This document shows, piece by piece, positions 46,471-58,627 of a stretch of DNA of 64,000 nt (within the stretch, counting starts at the first letter, position 1; each line of letters begins with the position of its first letter). The notes below the pieces were generated by a model. The model saw only the letters and a list, made by a program, of their open reading frames with translations. It was not told the DNA's origin and made no database searches. This stretch comes from Sarcomyxa edulis (lineage: Eukaryota; Basidiomycota; Agaricomycetes; Agaricales; Mycenaceae), in assembly GCA_009761415.1 (NCBI GenBank), contig QUOL01000010.1, forward strand, positions 434,001 to 498,000, in the 5' to 3' direction. Position numbers and translations under genes: made by a program.

Positions 46471-49400
46471 ATGGGCTCTATCCTTCCAGGCTCGCACCAG
46501 GTCAGAGCTGGTATTGTGGACGTCAAACTTGACGGGATAGCAGGGCTATTAGGCTGGAAACCCAGGTGGTTGGTTCTGGATCGAAGCGCGCTGACCATCT
46601 ACAAGAACAAAGTCAGCCTCTACCCTTTTTGTCATGTAGTGCAATGAACGATCGTTCGTGTTTCATAGGCACCATATATCTCGAATCTCAACCAGATATC
46701 GTTGGACAGCATACATGGGCTCGACTTGAACCAGGATAAAGTAAGCTCTCTCAATCCCTGCGACCAAATATCCTGAAGAGTCTATGTCAGCAATATTCTA
46801 TGTCTATTGTGACCACCGACGGTCGATATCATCTTGCTTTCCGAACCTACGAGGAACTCGACAATTGGCGTAGTAGTATTTGGAGACTCAGTCCCCTTCG
46901 TAAAACTAACTACTCAAAGAATCCGCTTCCGCATGCACATAGCACTATCTGGTCGAGCGATTCATTCGAAAGTAGTCGCCGTCGTATGTATCAGTACCTT
47001 GATGGCAGACAAGCCAATGGTGTTGGCCGATCATCCAGTGAAGTGCGTCTCAGATTGTTTCCTTTGTTCGTTCAGAAAATATTCATCATATTACCAAAGG
47101 TTCCTTCGATGAGCCTTGACATAGAAGGTTTACCACTGACGACGTCTCGTGGAAACATCGCCCCTCCTCCGTACACTCATTACGATACGAAAAGCGACGA
47201 TGTGGCTCCAAAACTCTCACATCAAGATAATCCAGATGCTCCACTGCGTAATAATTCAACGCCCACCGAAAGTGATTTGCTCTCTGGGTTTGACACAATC
47301 GCGACTAACTGTTATTCGCTCACATGCTCTCTAGATAAACCGGATTACAGCCATTCGCGCCCTTGGCGGCCCCGGGACCAAGTGGACGAGGCTCAATCAA
47401 AGTTGCTCAAACAAATAAGCAGAACAATTGTGAGTGAAGAGTTTTGTCAGCCTGATTAGCAGTATTTGACGGTTCAATGCTCGATAATAAGAATGAGAAA
47501 TCTCCTCAAGTTGTTCCTAGCCTAGAAAGTTTCTCGGTACTGGTAAGTCCTGAATCTTCCTCGTAACACCCTTCTTAGATGATTGCAGCCGGATCGGAGC
47601 CTTGAACAAACACTGGAGCACGACAGTCCCGAATCCCAACGACTCATTCGATTGGCCATATTAATGTTATGCAAAGAAGTGGCGAAGGCTCCCGTACAGA
47701 CGGATCAGACCAGTTTTGAAGCAGATCAGTGGAACGGGACTATAGTACGAATGCGGCCCCTCCTGAGATTGTGGAATGAGGCAGACGAAATGGAACAAAC
47801 AACAGAGGAGTATGAGTCCAAAAGACAAACTTTCTGCGAAGCTCTTCAAAATGGGGTTGTTTTATGCTAGTGAGTTATATACGCTTCACTTTGACTGTTC
47901 ATGTCTGATGATCCTTTTGGGTGTCGATAGTCTAGCTAACAAGCTACTAGCTAGTTCGTGGCGGCTGGATCAACTCACTTCAACTCCAGTGTACACCTTC
48001 GAGGCATTCATCGAAACTTGCCTACTGCTTGGTCTCCCTAGTCTTTCTCCGGATGACTTGGAAGGACGCAGAATACACGAAACATCTCTTGTACGGGTGG
48101 CACAGACCGTCGTCAGCCTGATAGATTGCCTTCACCCGTCTGCCGACTCAAAGGTTACACGGCCCCAATCGCTATCGATAGCGGAAGCGAAATCTGTGCC
48201 TGTAAACTATGTGGGTTGGTTTCTTCCTCCATACGTCAACGTTTACAACTGAAGAAATCACTAGAAACTACTCAACTGCATTGGTCATGGTCAGTCTGGC
48301 TTTGTTCATCGGGCTTTGAACGTACAAACGTGCGAGACCGTTGCCATCAAGCGTATACCACTCTCAGACGTGAATGCGGAGAATGTCAGGAAGTACATGA
48401 ACATCATACGTGCCTCGGAAAATGTCTTTCATCCTAACATCTCGAGATATAAAGGCTTTCTCCAAGACGAATATGTTCTGAGCATCGCGTCCGAGTGCGT
48501 CCACCACTTCACTGATCATGAATAGTCCTCATTCATTATTCTGCAGATACGAGAAATTTGGCTCTTTAGCCCGCAAAATAGCACATCATATCGAGTTATC
48601 GGAATCCGTCGCCAAATCTCACACTCGAGATATTCTGAACGGACTGTCTTGCTTGCATTGGTATGGAATAATCCATTACAACCTGAAAGCCGCCAACGTC
48701 TTGATATCGGAAGACGGGACTCTCAAAATTTCTGATTTCGGGGCCGTATACACGCTGAGGACGGTAGAATTGGACTTCCGAGTCGTCGCTGGGATACCCA
48801 ACTGGATGGCTCCCGAAGTGATTCTACTAAAGGGCGCGTCCGACAAGTCAGATATCTGGTCTTTGGGTTGCACCGTCATCGAGATGTTGACCGGACATCC
48901 TCCCTATACAGGGATTCCTGCTGGGATACCCCGTGAGTGCTTTTCCGTCACCAATTATCACCAAGCTCACGCGATGCATTGCCGTGCAGTCCTCTTTCGT
49001 ATCATTGAAAGTGACCCCCCTGAGATCCCTTTCCAATGCTCGGCGCACCTCCGGGAGTTCCTTCTGGAATGTTTCATCAGAAATCCCCTCAAAAGGCCCT
49101 CTGCAGACTGCTTGTCTCGTCATGAGTGGCTCTCTCCTAATTCCCAGATGGATATGTGGTCCAATGACGGTGACTCTGAATCCTCGGAATACATTCCCTC
49201 TCAATCGGTGGACGTTATCCCAAAAGACATCGCCGACTCCGTGAATCCACCCGTGGAATTACCGATCCCTTTGATTGAATCACTCACCAATACTAGTCTT
49301 AACCCCAGCGTCGAATATAAATATTCAGGGTGCAAGGTAAGCCCTCTACCCTAAATCTTCTACCTTTCCTGACGTAACCGCTTTGGAAGGTTTACCAGGT

Positions 49401-51109
49401 TCGTGAAGCTCCGAATTGAGGGTGTTGATTTCTCAACGTCCATCTAGCATCTATTCACCTTCCTCACAGATGTCGCACAATCCCGAAGTAAACGGCAAGT
49501 TTCGCTCGATACCACAACTTCTGATCTACTAGATAACATAACGACTTCCAGAATTGAGGCAACGCTGCGAGAGTATCACAACCTTGTAAAGTCTCTAGAT
49601 TCGGTATCCAGTCTCGTAGAAAGCCAAGAATGTCGCTTAAATTTGCTTCAGGTGCGACTTTGTTCTCACTTGCAATGCCATATATTGATCTCTGTGGCAG
49701 ATCTCGCATGAACTAGGTTTATCTGACGATCCCAGGACTCGGAAAGCTCTTCAAAAGGATGAAGCTGACATCGCAAGCCTTTTACGCAGTGTGATTAATT
49801 CAGATACTGATAAGAAAGAGGCTCTACTTTTGCGGGAAGATGCCGCACAACGTTTCCTAAATGTCATTCAGAATGTAGGTCTTCCGCTATTCACCGCCCC
49901 TTACAATCGATTTGATCTTGGATATGACCGTAGATTCTCGACAGTGGGCTTCTCCTGAGCGATGGTAATCTGAAAGCTCGACGGTTCCTTGTAAAGCTGT
50001 CCGAGATTTGCGACATGCTCCCATCCTCGCTCCTTATCAAAGGGGTCCGAGATTGCGATGTCCAGGCGACGTTCGGCGGAGGATTTGGCGATATCTATCA
50101 AGCCACGTACCAAGATCAGGTTGTTGCCTTGAAAAGGATGAGGATCTTTGCCAGAGATTCAGGACTCCAAAAAATTCGCAGGGTAATCTCGAGATTGACT
50201 GCGATTATACTACTTATCAGTGCTAAAACCGCCAGTTTTGTAGAGATTTTGTCGGGAAGCCCTCGTTTGGCAGAATATCAAGAACCCGTACGTGCTGCCT
50301 TTCCTAGGCATCGATACTGAAACTTTCCCTGGGTTTCTATGCATGGTATCCCCGTGGATGAGGCATGGCACGGTGGTGCAATATTTGGCGGATAATGGTG
50401 ATGCTAATATTGACCGTCTGGTATGTCCAAAGTGTCTTTGACTCTCTCGAAGTTCCAGCTAATATCCCTGTCTGTAAGTTGTATGAGATAGCCGAGGGGT
50501 TGGCATATCTTCATTCGCAAAACATCGTGCACGGCGATTTACGTGGAGTCTGTCTTCACGGCTCTTTTTCCAGATATCATACTAATAAATTTGTGTATCC
50601 AGTCGAACATTCTAGTCGATGATAGCTGGCATGCTCGCCTTACTGACTTTGGGCTAACGGGATTTGCTGAAACGACAGCAGCCACTCAGTCTACCGATCG
50701 CGCTGGTTCTGTGAGATGGATGGCGCCAGAGCTACATCATCCGGAAGCTTTTGGACTACAAAGATTTCAGCGAACGTACGCTAGCGATGTTTACGCATTT
50801 GCATGCGTTTGCCTCGAGGTTGGCTCCTCACTTCTTACTGTTGCACTCGTTGATTCACATCGGTTATCCATTAAGCTTTACACGGGCTGCCCACCGTTCA
50901 TGGAATTCACGCACGACGTGGGAGCTATGCTGCAGGTCATAGCAGGGAGTCGACCTAAACGACCCGAAGCTCACCAGACATTTCATAGACCCATGTCTGA
51001 CAGCTTGTGGGCCTTGGTGGAAGTGTGCTGGAGTCAGCAATTCACAGACCGGCCGAGTGCATCTTACATCGTAGACCGTATGGGAGAATGTTCTACAAAT
51101 AGAGGTTGA
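46471..51109 (+). CDS. Multidomain kinase: PH, CH-like, STE-type pseudokinase, TKL kinase
   Basis: Reads as one long intron-rich gene. PH domain: exons 46471-46611, about 46672-46740 and from about 46790 (GLLGWKPRWLVLDRSALTIYKN to LDNWRSSIWRLSPL). A linker follows, then a calponin-homology-like region (ALQNGVVLCYLANKLL, FIETCLLLGLPSL) at 47.7-48.15 kb. Kinase 1 (48.27-49.13 kb) has a GHGQSG loop, VAIK lysine and DFG, but the catalytic HRD reads HYN. A splice from 49336 to 49447 keeps the frame into a helical linker and kinase 2 (50.0-51.1 kb): FGGGFGD loop, VALKRM, HGDLRGSN, DFG and WMAPE, all intact and of the TKL type. Only about 110 bp separate the two kinase parts, too little for separate genes. 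One junction (about 47430-47465) could not be resolved in frame; a missed microexon or a break there is possible. Confidence 0.72.
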
Positions 51110-51818
51110 CTCGAGTACTTGGAATGACGGCAAAGATATCGTTGAGAAGAGGCAATGATCTCGAGCTACACCTCGATCGAGGTTTCATCCATGTAGGCGC
51201 GAATGCTTGAAGATAATTCAGTTTTCACGTTCAAAGCCGTCCGATCCCTGCTCTCCCGGCTGGACTGGTCGCGTATGATTAGGTTTCCCCAAGCCACTGC
51301 CACTTGGAGGAGCTTCCAATGACGCGATCTGGGAAGGAAGATAACCAGTAGTACCAAGGAGGACAGTAAAATAATATATGACTAATATATATCATGGAAC
51401 ATAACAATAAATCGAGTGCATCCTGACGTTCGTCGACTGCGACGAAGGGTATCTGACGGTAGCACTTTCCTTGAGGATTGGAAAAATAGGGACAACTGGT
51501 TGGCTTACAGTCTCGGATAATAATCCTGATTATACGAACCTCAATGACTTGTTCAGCTGGGTTTATCGTGTTGGTTTGCACGTAGCTTAAAGCTTGAGAT
51601 TCCCTGTAACGATGGCTACGACTGCCAAATGAAAAGAAAAAAATGAGTTCACGGTACCTTCCCTCAAAACATGTTGCTGCTCACCGTGAGGGCATGCATA
51701 GTATAGGCATTTCGTATGGGCAATATTTGCGTGTTGGATGCGGCGCAAGGCTTATCGAGATCACGATGAAGAAGGGTGTCTCAGCTCTCGTTCGTCGGGA
51801 GACGATTGGTGTCCACGG
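51110..51818. other. Convergent intergenic region
   Basis: 709 bp between the stop of the kinase locus (plus) and the stop of the LysM gene (minus). Short frames only. No supported feature. Confidence 0.5.
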
Positions 51819-53160
51819 CTATGGGCGGATCGTCCCGTCCTCCTCGCCATTGTGCACGCTTAACGGTCTTACACGACCTCGCGCATCTGCTTCATTAGAA
51901 TCCCTCGCCCGACCCTTGTTCGTCATAGGCGTCGGGAGTTTCATTCCAGGAGAGGGTTCCAACTGCGCCGTCCTAATGCTCGCCAAAGATGGCTTAGAAG
52001 CACCAGAAGGCAGGGAGACATCGGGAATGATTCTCCATTCCAATGGAATAGCGTCATGCTCGTGATGGCGATGTCTTTCATGACCATTTCCGTCAGGATC
52101 TGTACAAGTCCTCGATCGTCTGTTTCGCCCGTTCTCAGAGCGAAGAGTCCCCGTGTCAGTCGTGTAGCTCATACCCATCTCTGTTTCATCCTGACCCCGA
52201 GACGATACCTCGGCCAATTCATGTTCGTCACTGATGCTGGAGGCCGTCCTACTGCTCTCGAAAGAGATACGTGCGATGAGCGTATCGCGAATTTGAGTAA
52301 GAGTGGGAGGACCGGCAATGTAGTATCGATTTGATGGTGTTGGAAAGTTGTTGTTTGATGGGGCTTCAATAGTTGTCGAGTAAGGTGTAGTGGCTGCCCT
52401 CCGGTGCGCAGACGTGAGTTTATTCGAATAGACGGCGGTAGAAGGAGACAGGGCAGAAGACTTGGTACTCGAAGGTGGAAAGAAAGATAGTTGTGACGCT
52501 GGAATCCGAATGGTCGAAGGTGATGCTAATTCGTTGTCATCGCTGAGACTCGAACGACTGGAAGAATATTCTGACGAGGTGTTGTCGTGGGTATGAATCG
52601 GCGGGGAGGGCGTGATGGGTATATACAGTACATTCCGGAGATGAATAGAATCATTCGCCCAGAGATGATTTGCTTTGCGTAGTTCTGCGAGAGGGATCTT
52701 ATATCTGAGAGCTACCCCTTGAAGAGAGTCGGTAGGGGTTACCTGTGACCATATTAGAGTCAGACAATTGGCCAGGGCAACCATAAATTACCTGATGTAC
52801 TTGAACTAATCGTTCATCTTGTTCTAATGGCGGGGTGGTCGGTGTAGTTGTATCATCGTCTGGTGGTGTGGAAGAAGCGCTACCGTTGAAAGCATGGAGT
52901 ATACGTGTTAGGTGGGGTCTCGTAATGCCTGCATTATCATCGTCAAGAGTTCCAGTACTATTCCCCTTTCCAGAGCTCGATCTACGGAGCGGGTGATGAG
53001 TTAGTTCTGAGTCTGCGTGAGATGTTGAGTGTCCATTATCACGCCAGTCGCCGATTGTCTGTGAATCTGGAGAAAGAGAACTGAATGGATTGAAACTGAG
53101 GTCGTTTGCGAGGTCTAGGGTATCATTTTCTTGAGATCCAGAAGAAAAAGCGAATGGCAT
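51819..53160 (-). CDS. LysM-domain protein without signal peptide
   Basis: Exons on the minus strand: 53160-52792 and 52742-51819; 430 residues. The first 115 residues are Ser/Thr/Asp rich and start MPFAFSSGSQENDTLDLAND, with no signal peptide. A LysM motif spans the splice junction at residues about 118-165 (LVQVHQVTPTDSLQGVALRY, IPLAELRKANHLWANDSIHL, VLYIPI). The remaining 260 residues are low-complexity, Ser/Thr/Pro rich, with scattered charged segments. Known: secreted fungal LysM proteins bind chitin, but a class of intracellular LysM proteins (LYSMD type) exists in eukaryotes and fits this better. Function is unknown. Confidence 0.87.
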
Positions 53161-54318
53161 GAAGCCCTTGGAGATGGGGATGAGTTACAGGCTTACAGCG
53201 CTGCAGTGAGGATGGGAGTTGATTGCCATAAATAGCGGAGTTTGATTTTAGCGTCGTTGGCCAACAACCACCAAGATCGAACGACTCATGTCTTCATGTA
53301 AGTACTGCGATATCGTCGAATCTGGGAGCAGGTCCCCCAAATGCTTCTATAGTAGTTTCGCATCGTCGAGCTCGGAGAATAAATCGAACAAAATCGAAAA
53401 TAGGTCATCCCGGTGGACTTGGACTTCGTCGCTTTCGATTTCTGCCACAATTCTGCCAAGATATGCACATCGCTGCAGCATACTACCCAGCAAATATACC
53501 CTCATCTTACGATTTTTTGTGGATCGTATTTCTCTTTGCGCATGAATCTGGATGGTGACCATTGTCTTCCCAAACTTACCGTCGAAGTTACTGGAGAGCT
53601 TTGAAAGTGTTTCTCTCGATCTACCCTCGTGGTCTACGCCTATTACGGCTTAAAGAGACTTGATGCATGCCTGTCTGAATGCTTCTAAATGTTGGCGCCG
53701 GGTATACATAAGTGCTAGAATATGTATAGCACCTGAAGATTGTCTCAAACAGTCACGCCAATCGCGACATCAGGCAATAGCCACTCCTGCCCTTCACCAC
53801 CTTACGATCTGGACAATCTCAGAGACAGAGAGACAGGCTGTTCTGCAGATATTCTGTTGACCCTTGGAATGCATTCCTCAGGATCCAATGCGCCCATCAT
53901 CACGATCTACGTACGTCGATAGCACTGGCAGCATGGATCACTTCTGGTTCTGGATGAGATGTCTACTACTCCTGACTCTCCTTCTTTCCCCTCTGATGCG
54001 TAGAGAAAGAAGTCTCGATAGAATTATATTCTTGCAGCACCTCAAATTCCCAGTAGACGATACTGTGTTCAATCCTGGAAGATTTGAGCTCTAGATGCAG
54101 CAAAGCGGGAGAAGAGCAGAACGACTGTATTCTCACTATATATTCTTGATACACATAGACGCTTTCTTGTGACCCTTCCAGTCTCGACCTGCAGTGAATA
54201 CTTATACGCAACAGATGCTACGCGTCCTGAAACGACGCGTCTGAATCGCGTGATGTTTATATCGCTACATTCGTAACCGCAGCACCGCCACTTGCACCTA
54301 ACTTACATCCGTCCCACC
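53161..54318. other. 1.2 kb region without a supported gene
   Basis: Lies between divergent genes (LysM, minus; TIP-like, plus). A 71-codon minus-strand frame at 53347-53562 reads like a soluble protein but has no partner exon or family match. Nothing else was recognised. Confidence 0.45.
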
Positions 54319-57063
54319 ATGATGAACGGGTACCCTTTCGCTAGACGGAAGTTCTGCCTGTTCATTTCTTTCGCACTTCTCGTACATTCAGTAACCGCAA
54401 TATGGCCTTTCCCTCCGAAACGATTCACTGGAAACGCCCTTCTCAATGCAGGCACGATGGGGCTCGATGAAGATGGGAGGGTCGTCGCGTTTGGGGATTT
54501 CAATGGCGACCAATTGTCAGCTCTCACCCATGACTCGCTTAATTAAGTTGCATTGACGATATATCTCAAGTCTAGATGCATTGCTGCTAGGATCCGATCA
54601 GCAGACGCTCTCAGTGTACCTCTGGAGCCACGGTAAGTAGAGGCTTCGAGGATAATGCTTGAGAACGGATAATTTATGTGACACAGAGGAGTTCTCCTTC
54701 AAGCAATCAGCTTCATTCAGACTGGCGCAGCAAGTACAGAATGTCATCCCTGGCGACTTTACGCACTCTGGGAAGCTAGATTTGCTGGTGATGACTCGGA
54801 GTTCAACTAGCGGACAGCTTGACATTACACTATACCCATCCTTGCCAGGCGGAGGTTTTGGTGCGTAATCGCTCTTGATTCCGAAGTTCAGTTTTTTCTC
54901 TAACATGTTGCAGACACCACTAACCCAATATCTACACCTTCTTCGACCCTCTCTCAACCTATACCCATCGACGTTGACGGAGACCTGAAGATTGACCTCT
55001 TTGGAATTACACCATCGTCTAAAAGTGACTCCAGGCCTTTCCAGATCTGGCAAAATGTGTGGAATGCTTCACAATCTCACTCGCCATTATTCGAGACGTG
55101 CGTCTACCATTCCAATCCTGAAGCATACCTCATATCTAATGTTTTGGTCCACTTAGAATGGATCCCAAGTTTGTTGGAAATCAATGTACTCTGTCAAATC
55201 CACATAGTAATGCGGTGGTCGATCTGAATGGAGATTGTTTAGCAGGTCTGTGTGTTATTCACTTTTGACCTCCGTACATATCTAATGTTGGAATACTACA
55301 GACATATTCCTTGTCTGTGATGACGGGAACGGCGTCCAATATTTCCAGATCTGGATAAACAACAAAGACGATGGGTTCACGTTAGCTCAACAGCACACGC
55401 TTCCCTCTGGCACTCAGTCTATATCATTCGCAGATATAGGTCAGTAACGCCCACGCCCTTCAAAAATCCATCACTCACACTAACTGACTCATCTGTTCCT
55501 TCAAAGACCGTGATGGTACCATCGACCTCGTATTCCCAACCTGCGCATCAGTCTCCAAATCCACTGGGGCAGGCACAGACTGCTACCTCAACATCGCTTA
55601 CAATAAGCAACTGCCTCTCTGCGCATCTTCGACTGCTTCAGGATTGACGAATGGCCGGAGAACTTGTAGGCCTCCAGAAGCACTGTGCACTGCAGATCCT
55701 GGCTTCGAATTCGATTTAGTCGAAAGTTCAGATAACGACGTACGCAATGCATTAGCATCATTCTGAAGACTATCTATACTGACATACTGTGAAACACAGG
55801 CCTTCGTCAGGATTCCAATATCCTCTCTCTACCCCCAATCAAAAGGCTCTCCCGCACCTTCCCTACTAGTCCTCGACACGACACATACACCTCCCCTCCC
55901 ACTCCCGTTCAAGCTAGGCGACCTCAATCTCGACGGGTTCCCCGACCTGCTAGCCATCGTTGCAACAACAAAAGGGGACCACACGCCGAAATTGGCATTC
56001 TCGATTCCGTGCGATAAAGGTGTTGTTGGATGTGCTAAGGATGGTACGGGGAGGAGGGGATGGAAGATGGAGGTCAAGGGTGCGGAGTCTTTGGAGGGTG
56101 TGACAGATGCTAGAGGTGTTGCTGTCTTGGATCTTGATGAGGATGTGAGTGCAATTTGGGATTGTCTCAGTTGGAGATTGAGTCGTTAATTCGTTCATTT
56201 GATATGTGAAGGGGACATTGGATGTCATGGTGCAAAGAACAGGTACATCTGGTCAAGGAAAGATCTTGTTCATCCAGAACAACTTTTATTACGATGCGTT
56301 CTTCCTCAAGGCTATTGGTGCGTGTTCGTTCTTCAATATTGATGTCCGCTGACGATAAGGGGTGATTAGTGTTGAATGGTGCTTGCAATAATGGACTATG
56401 TACCCCACCCGATGGCAGCCAACGGTATCATGTAGGTGACCATACGTTCAGAGAGAGTATCAGACTCATTCGTTGTTTTCATCTAGCCTTTCGGTGTAAG
56501 CTACTCCGGCGCCACGTATAAGTATACAGTACTCGATACGTCCGGTCGTCGTTCAGCAGCCCAAGGTATGTATACTCGCGCCTCGATTCCCCTCCAACTC
56601 ATCAACTAACGTTCAATCTCGTCACTTCAGTTGGCCAACTCCCTCAAACGGCCTACCACTCCCTCCTAACACCTTATTCCTTCTTCGGCCTCGGACGCAC
56701 GAACAACTACATCGAGAACCTTTTCGTAGGATCAACTATCCACTCCAAGCAGCATTTCATCAATATGGAAGGTGTTATCCCGAACTCCAAGGTCGTGATC
56801 TTGCCACCACCCAAGGAGGGTGATGCGTGGAGGAGGGAGTTGTTTTTGAGGCCGGGTGAGTGGATTCCTTGGGTGACATTGACGGTTGTTGTGGGTACGG
56901 CCGTTTTGGCTATTATTGTGTTTGTTTTGCATCTTAATGAGAAGGTGAGTACTCTTTGGTGAATTATGAATTACATTATTGATTTCGATGTTTTGTGTGT
57001 TAGCGGGAGGATGAGTTGGAACGCAGAAGAGCTTCACATCATATCAATTTTGACGCTCTATGA
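54319..57063 (+). CDS. TIP/ITFG1-like FG-GAP membrane protein
   Basis: Homologue of T-cell immunomodulatory protein (ITFG1/LINKIN), a single-pass cell-surface or secretory-pathway protein. The start at 54319 opens a signal peptide (FARRKFCLFISFALLVHSVTA). The lumenal body of integrin-alpha-like FG-GAP repeats shows repeated calcium-loop motifs: FGDFNGDQ, DVDGDLKIDLF, DLNGDCLADIFLV, DRDGTIDLVFP, DLNLDGFPDLL and DLDEDGTLDVMVQ. These sit in about a dozen exons. The conserved GRTNNYIENLFVG block comes near the end. One transmembrane segment (WIPWVTLTVVVGTAVLAIIVF) and a short charged tail (REDELERRR...) finish the protein. Domain order and length match the family. Exact exon ends in the 54.5-55.5 kb part were not all fixed by me. 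Confidence 0.92.
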
Positions 57064-57590
57064 TACTCGTAGCTATAGGTATGTCTAGCTATACTGTTTT
57101 GTAGTCACGGTATTTATTTGGTATGCAATGGCAGTCGCACACAGCTTGTATTATCGTAACTCATGCCTAATTCAAAGGCTAAATTGTCTGAAATGAGGTC
57201 TGTCTTCCGAGTCCATAGCGGTCATCTGGTATCTTCGAGGGGTGGCACAGCCGAATGATCTTTAGCAGAAGGTCGAATAGAAGGATATTGCCATAGCAAG
57301 ACTTCGGGCTAAGTTTCAGTTGATCTGACAAAGATTGGAGAGCTCATCTCGACGATGTCAGAGACAGAAATGGCTTGTCTTGATAGATCAGCGACGCCAC
57401 TGCCCTATCTCGAGGACTTGTGTGGGATTCATTTGGTCATACAATATGCCCTCCGCACATGCACTAGTTATACGGGATGATATATAAAAGGTATAAGTAT
57501 CACAAAGGGCATTTGGGCATTGCAGAGGTTTAGAGGTTCAAGACGACCACTCACCATGTGCCAGATGGTACATTTCAGCTCGAAATCCTA
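57064..57590. other. Convergent intergenic region
   Basis: 527 bp between the stops of the TIP-like gene (plus) and the acetyltransferase gene (minus). No feature recognised. Confidence 0.5.
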
Positions 57591-58306
57591 TCACTCCAAT
57601 GGATCGACTTTCTTCACTACCCTCGCCGGCACACCCAGTGCAACCGAATACTCCGGTATATCCTTAGACACCACCGCGCCCGCCCCTATGGTGCAGCCAC
57701 GTCCTATGGTCACTCCCGGCAGCACCGTGACGTTCGCTCCAAGCCAGCAGTCATCCCCAATGACAATGGGCTGTGCGTACTCGATGTTGTCCCGTCGCGA
57801 CTGTAACCCCGTCTCGTGCGTCGCAGTGATGAGACTCACACCGGTGGCGAGGAAGACGCGGTCGCCGATGGTGACGTGGGCGCAGTCGAGGATAACGGTG
57901 CTATCCCATTCAGTAAGTCTCGATTACTGACAGTGTGAGATGGGAAATGAGAGTATACTCACTTGAAATTCGCGTAAAATCGCTCACCAACAGTGATATT
58001 GCACCCATAATCTACCTGGATGCTTGGCTCAAGATAGACATCAGGCCCAACTTTCCCAAATAGTTCCCTGATCATGGCGATCCGTGTCTCCGCGACTTCC
58101 TCTGGGGTTGAGGTCTCGCTGGGTACGTGGGTGTTGAACTTTTGAGCTATGCGTCGCGCACGGTGTCGGGCGGCGACGAGCTCAGGGGCCATGCAGCTGT
58201 AGAGCATGCCAGAGACCATGGCCTCGTAGTCGGCGCACCACGGAATATGTGAGAGGCTGCGGGAGCGGGCAATTGCTTGTGCGTCTGGGGCTGTCTGAGG
58301 GGGCAT
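57591..58306 (-). CDS. Maltose/galactoside-type O-acetyltransferase
   Basis: Transfers acetyl from acetyl-CoA to a sugar hydroxyl. Exons on the minus strand: 58306-57963 and 57900-57591; 217 residues. The N-terminal Mac domain (YEAMVSGMLYSCMAPELVAARHRARR) is followed by the left-handed beta-helix of hexapeptide repeats: VDYGCNITVGERFYANF, VTIGDRVFLATGVSL, PIVIGDDCWLGANVTVLPGV and TIGRGCTIGAGAVVSKDIP. The catalytic histidine lies in TATHET. Family length is about 185-220. No signal peptide is seen, so it is cytosolic. The physiological acceptor is unknown, since these enzymes are promiscuous. Confidence 0.95.
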
Positions 58307-58627
58307 TCTAGCTGATCTGTTATGGGAAATTGTGTATGTACTAAAAACTGAGATTATAAGGATGCTCGTCTGGGTTCCGAGTCGGAGTGATAAGAAGTAA
58401 CGTGTCTTCCTCCTTGGCAATTTGCCCGAGACCTATGGCGCTCAAAGGTGTTACTTATCGCCGTTTACACCGTAGTTATGAATGTCATATTGAATTTCCA
58501 GTGCTAAACCGTATGAATTTTGAGTAGTCTAATTCAGTGGCACACAGATCGACAAGTTTACCCTCAGTTTATTATTGATACATAACCTCGACTATGTCCA
58601 AGAACACTCTGGGAAGTCAGTTTGAGA
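58307..58627. other. Spacer between actin-like C and acetyltransferase
   Basis: 321 bp upstream of the acetyltransferase start and downstream of the actin-like C stop. Nothing recognised. Confidence 0.5.

Noticed and set aside
49337..49446. Boundary between two separate kinase genes
   Set aside because: Only 110 bp, with a good donor and an in-phase acceptor and no start codon in frame with the second part; a single gene is simpler, though not proven.
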